From positions 124,001 to 188,000 of the forward strand of contig JAHBTL010000007.1 of NCBI GenBank assembly GCA_019638615.1: a stretch of 64,000 bases of DNA. Reading direction: 5' to 3'. The position numbers and the translations under genes were made by a program. The notes below the pieces were generated by a model. It searched no databases. It saw nothing but the letters and a program-made list of their open reading frames with translations, and was not told where the DNA came from. Position 1 is the first letter of the stretch, and each line of letters opens with the position of its first letter. Below, piece after piece: positions 61,224 through 64,000 of this stretch. Source of the stretch: Chitinophagaceae bacterium (GTDB taxonomy: Bacteria; Bacteroidota; Bacteroidia; Chitinophagales; Chitinophagaceae).

Positions 61224-61829
61224 TTATTCAAAAACGATGAGCAAAATACACATCAGAAGATAGGTTTTACCGGATCTCATCAGGTCACGCCGGATATTGT
61301 GCAGCGCAACAGTTAACGTCTTTTTTACATACTTGTTTGATAATCCGAGTTTTATGGCTATCTCGGAAATCTTTAGTCCTTGTTCGCGGCTCAAGCTATA
61401 AATTTCTCTTTGGCGTGGAGACAGAGACGTTACGGCATGATGAATGATCTTATGAGTTTCCCGCATAGAACAAGCCTGTTCTGTACTGTTGGAAAAGTTT
61501 GTTGTATGAATATCAGTGATATAGTCGAGAGAGACATGTTGAAGTCCGTATTTTTTCAGATACCTGAAACATTCATTGCTAAATATACGATATACCCAGG
61601 CGCGTACAGAATCAACGCCACGTAATTTCTCCCGATGCATCCATAGCCTGATGAGTGATTCCTGGATGACTTCAGAAACCAGCTCTTCCGATTTAAGGAT
61701 CTTCCTTCCCGAATTAACAAGATTAGGAAGAAACCTCAGATATAACTCTTTAAAAGCTCTTTCGTCTCCGTCAGCAATCAACAATGCGAGTTCTTTTTCG
61801 CTTTTTTCATTATATGGACTGTAAGACAT
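61224..61829 (-). CDS. ECF sigma factor (FecI-like)
   Basis: This 201-residue sigma-70 ECF factor has region 2 (about 22-85, DERAFKELYLRFLPNLV, SEVIQESLIRLWMHREKLRGV) and region 4 (about 130-185, TSLSPRQREIYSLSREQGLKISEIAIKLGLS). The C-terminal tail YLLMCILLIVFE is hydrophobic, a trait of many FecI-like factors in this phylum. The ATG at 61829 is chosen over a TTG one codon before. It should drive the susC-susD operon under FecR control. Confidence 0.95.
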   Translation of the reverse strand: MSYSPYNEKSEKELALLIADGDERAFKELYLRFLPNLVNSGRKILKSEELVSEVIQESLIRLWMHREKLRGVDSVRAWVYRIFSNECFRYLKKYGLQHVSLDYITDIHTTNFSNSTEQACSMRETHKIIHHAVTSLSPRQREIYSLSREQGLKISEIAIKLGLSNKYVKKTLTVALHNIRRDLMRSGKTYLLMCILLIVFE

Positions 61830-62082
61830 CAACCGTTACTTAGTTAATTCAAATACAAAATTAACATTTCCACCAATTTGAAGTAGCAGGCAAAGTTACT
61901 CGACTTTAGAAAATTAATGATAGTTAATCGTTTGTTTTACGCGATTTCAAAAAATTTGGGATGCCCCAGCCAAAGCGGAGAGTTGCATTCTTTGATATTT
62001 TTTATTCTGTGGGGTATCAAAGATCAACCAGCCGGTTATAATGGTAACCGTACCTTATTTTTTCATTTTTAAATCTTCCAAC

Positions 62083-62472
62083 ATGAATGAGTTATTGCTG
62101 ATACTGCTGATCGTATTTACCCTGATGACATTTTTGTCTTTAAACCGGAAAATGGGAAATCATTCAGCAGCTACTCCTGTTCCGCTACCGGCATTACAAC
62201 CGGAGTTCATAAAAGAAACAAAGGTTTTGTATTCCTCCACGGAAAAAGAATACAACAGGTCATGGTCGGTAACGTCTGTTGCAGGAGACTTTGTTTCGGA
62301 CGCAAAAAAAGAAATGAAGGTAATATATCACCAGCTATGCAAAAACAACAATCAGTTTCCTTATCTCCCGGCTGACAGTGAAATAGAATTCATGCAGGAT
62401 GTTTGTGTGATCTCTTCTATCAGCGATCTGCAGTATCATCATGTACTGCTGCCGGCGGACTTTACAATTTAA
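62083..62472 (+). CDS. Small membrane-anchored protein of unknown function
   Basis: This protein of about 129 residues has one N-terminal membrane helix (LLLILLIVFTLMTFLSL) and a soluble part of about 105 residues including VTSVAGDFVSDAKKEMKVIYHQL and PADSEIEFMQDVCVISSISDLQYHHVLLP. I do not recognise the family. The ATG at 62083 is chosen because the hydrophobic helix begins there; an earlier in-frame ATG at 62041 is possible. It is divergent from the sigma gene and convergent on the acetoacetyl-CoA synthetase. Confidence 0.6.
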   Translation: MNELLLILLIVFTLMTFLSLNRKMGNHSAATPVPLPALQPEFIKETKVLYSSTEKEYNRSWSVTSVAGDFVSDAKKEMKVIYHQLCKNNNQFPYLPADSEIEFMQDVCVISSISDLQYHHVLLPADFTI

Positions 62473-62487
62473 CTTTTCCCGGCTTGC

Positions 62488-64000
62488 TTATTTTCTATCA
62501 TTAATGGTTTGTGCGAACCGGATAAAAAAAGCAAGCGACTCGGGGTTTCTTACCGATCCCCGGTTGACAGATTTTTCTGCTGGTTTTCCCATCAATATCT
62601 TTTTAACCGGCGTCTCCATTTTTTTCCCGCTGATGGTATAGGGTATGTCCTCTGTCTCAATGATCTCGTCGGGCACATGCCGGGGAGAACAGGCACTGCG
62701 CAAAGTGTTTTTAATGGAAAGCTTCACTTCGTCACTTAACTTTTCTCCTTCCTTCATTACAACAAATAGTGGCATATAATCACCGCCGCCCGGTTGTTCT
62801 ATATTCACCACCAGGCTGTCTTTTACCTGGCTAATATTATCTATCGCCCTGTATACCTCGGCTGTTCCTATCCGCACCCCCTGCCTGTTAAGCGTGGCAT
62901 CGGATCTTCCCAGGATCACCACTCCTCCCCGCGGCGTTATTTTTACCCAATCGCCATGGCGCCATACCCCGGCATATGTATCGAAATAACTCTCATTGTA
63001 TTTTTTAAACCCGGGATCATTCCAGAAAAAGACGGGCATAGAAGGCATGGCTTTCGCGATCACCATCTCCCCTACCTCATCCTCCATTGCATTTCCATCA
63101 TCGTCGTATGCATATAACTCGCACCCCAAGGCCCTTCCCTGTATTTCCCCTTCATATACGGGCGCCCAGGGATTACCTCCCACAAAGGCCGTGCACACAT
63201 CGGTACCTCCGCTCATACTGCAAAGCCACACATCCTTTTTTATATTTTCATATACATACTCAAATCCTTCGGGCGGCAACGGCGACCCGGTTGAGCTGAC
63301 AGACCGCAACGCCGACAGGTTAAAAGAATGTTCCGGGCTGATCCCGGATTTTTTGCATGCCATAATATAAGGAGCGCTTGTACCGAAATGCTGCACAGAG
63401 GCTGTTTCCGCCAGCTTCCACAACACGTCAAGGCCGGGATAACCGGGACTGCCATCGTACAGCACAATGGTTGCACCGGCCAACAAAGCCGCATTGATAA
63501 AATTCCACATCATCCAACCAGTAGTGGTAAACCAGAAAAAATGTTCCCCTTTCTTTACATCGTTTTGCAGTACCAGGTACTTGTAATGTTCCAGCAACAC
63601 GCCTCCGTGGCTATGTGTAATGGCTTTAGGCATTCCGGTTGTACCTGAAGAATACAGGATCCATGCGGGATGATCGAAAGCCACCGGTATAAATCTTAAC
63701 GGTTCCTTCACCGGCCGGATCACGTCATCCCACAGAACAGTATTACTCCATGTATCAACCTGCAATCCTTTGTCAAGATAAGGTACAAGCACTGTTTTTT
63801 TCAATGATGGAATGGAAGCGGCTATTTTTCGAACATCTTCTTTCCGGTCGAACCGTTTTCCATTGTAGGTATATCCATCTACTGCTATCAGTATAGACGG
63901 TTCAACCTGTTGAAACCTGTCCATAACGCTGCCGGAGCCAAAATCAGGAGAACAGCTTGTCCATACAGCGCCAAGCGATAAGGCCGCCAGCAGGCAAATG
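62488..64000 (-). CDS. Acetoacetyl-CoA synthetase, C-terminal part (5' end outside window)
   Basis: This ANL-superfamily ligase activates acetoacetate to acetoacetyl-CoA with ATP. The frame stays open to the right edge (LSLGAVWTSCSPDFGSGSV), so the first about 150 residues lie outside. Visible motifs are A3 YSSGTTGMPKAI, FFWFTTTGWMMWNF, the A5-type SGGTDVCTAFVGGNP, the A7-A8 hinge GDWVKITPRGGVVILGR and A10 PYTISGKKMETPVKK with the catalytic Lys. These details favour acetoacetyl-CoA over acetyl-CoA synthetase. It ends 15 bp from the convergent small gene. Confidence 0.92.
   Translation of the reverse strand, partial: ICLLAALSLGAVWTSCSPDFGSGSVMDRFQQVEPSILIAVDGYTYNGKRFDRKEDVRKIAASIPSLKKTVLVPYLDKGLQVDTWSNTVLWDDVIRPVKEPLRFIPVAFDHPAWILYSSGTTGMPKAITHSHGGVLLEHYKYLVLQNDVKKGEHFFWFTTTGWMMWNFINAALLAGATIVLYDGSPGYPGLDVLWKLAETASVQHFGTSAPYIMACKKSGISPEHSFNLSALRSVSSTGSPLPPEGFEYVYENIKKDVWLCSMSGGTDVCTAFVGGNPWAPVYEGEIQGRALGCELYAYDDDGNAMEDEVGEMVIAKAMPSMPVFFWNDPGFKKYNESYFDTYAGVWRHGDWVKITPRGGVVILGRSDATLNRQGVRIGTAEVYRAIDNISQVKDSLVVNIEQPGGGDYMPLFVVMKEGEKLSDEVKLSIKNTLRSACSPRHVPDEIIETEDIPYTISGKKMETPVKKILMGKPAEKSVNRGSVRNPESLAFFIRFAQTINDRK

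Overview
The window comes from a Bacteroidota chromosome, most likely a Chitinophagaceae-type member of the Chitinophagia. The evidence is an OstA-like/LptD/MlaD envelope block, type IX secretion genes (CHU_C cargo, PorP/SprF, PD40-OmpA), a FecI-FecR-SusC-SusD locus, the futalosine-pathway gene mqnA, and promoters of the Bacteroidota form TTTG-N19-21-TAnnTTTG. I see no rRNA, tRNA, CRISPR array, transposase or integrase. The genus is a guess.

Layout. 1-21.07 kb is ordinary chromosome: the 3' end of lpd, the envelope block (OstA-like, MlaD, amidase, LptD), plsC, an M19-type dipeptidase, an FtsX/MacB-type permease, purB, mqnA, terC, rpmE2, pdxJ and a DUF5690-phnW pair. 21.07-22.35 kb has no genes but holds a 28-bp dif-like Xer site with a second, inverted dif-like copy beside it, plus a dispersed Bacteroidota repeat. 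22.35-33.42 kb is an accessory island that looks AT-richer by eye. It carries four kinds of regulator (AraC, MarR, ECF41-type sigma, HxlR) with small redox and hydrolase genes: two flavodoxins, three alpha/beta hydrolases, NAD(P)-binding proteins, and YCII-like and ABM-like proteins. Its right edge cuts a UvrD-like helicase down to its N-terminus. 34-44.9 kb holds a truncated intradiol dioxygenase, gyrA, an antitoxin with a broken toxin, a saccharopine dehydrogenase-like gene, a cysteine-free sirtuin and two paralogous candidate non-coding RNAs. 44.9-50.4 kb holds a CBS protein and a type IX secretion operon. 50.6-61.8 kb is a polysaccharide-utilisation-type locus on the minus strand. The window ends inside an acetoacetyl-CoA synthetase gene.

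How it works together. The strongest new signals are regulatory. (1) Three promoters in the island (araC-flavodoxin, a DLH-like hydrolase, and an SDR-flavodoxin-SDR operon) carry the same tandem operator: two half-sites 21 bp apart, with the second starting exactly 35 bp before a TAATTTTG -7 box. This predicts an autoregulated AraC regulon. (2) Three other promoters (the ECF gene itself, an ABM-like gene and a YCII-like gene) share TGTCAC[AG]-N15-TTGTCT. This fits the known ECF41 promoter type, and the sigma factor carries ECF41-like C-terminal motifs. (3) Two intergenic regions, at 35.1 and 44.4 kb, encode about 147-nt RNAs with identical promoter geometry, base-paired arms that co-vary and a shared terminator stem. 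Both have DnaA-box-like TTATGCACA motifs upstream. Together these describe a modular stress island placed next to a Xer recombination site, and a small-RNA family that protein-based annotation would miss.
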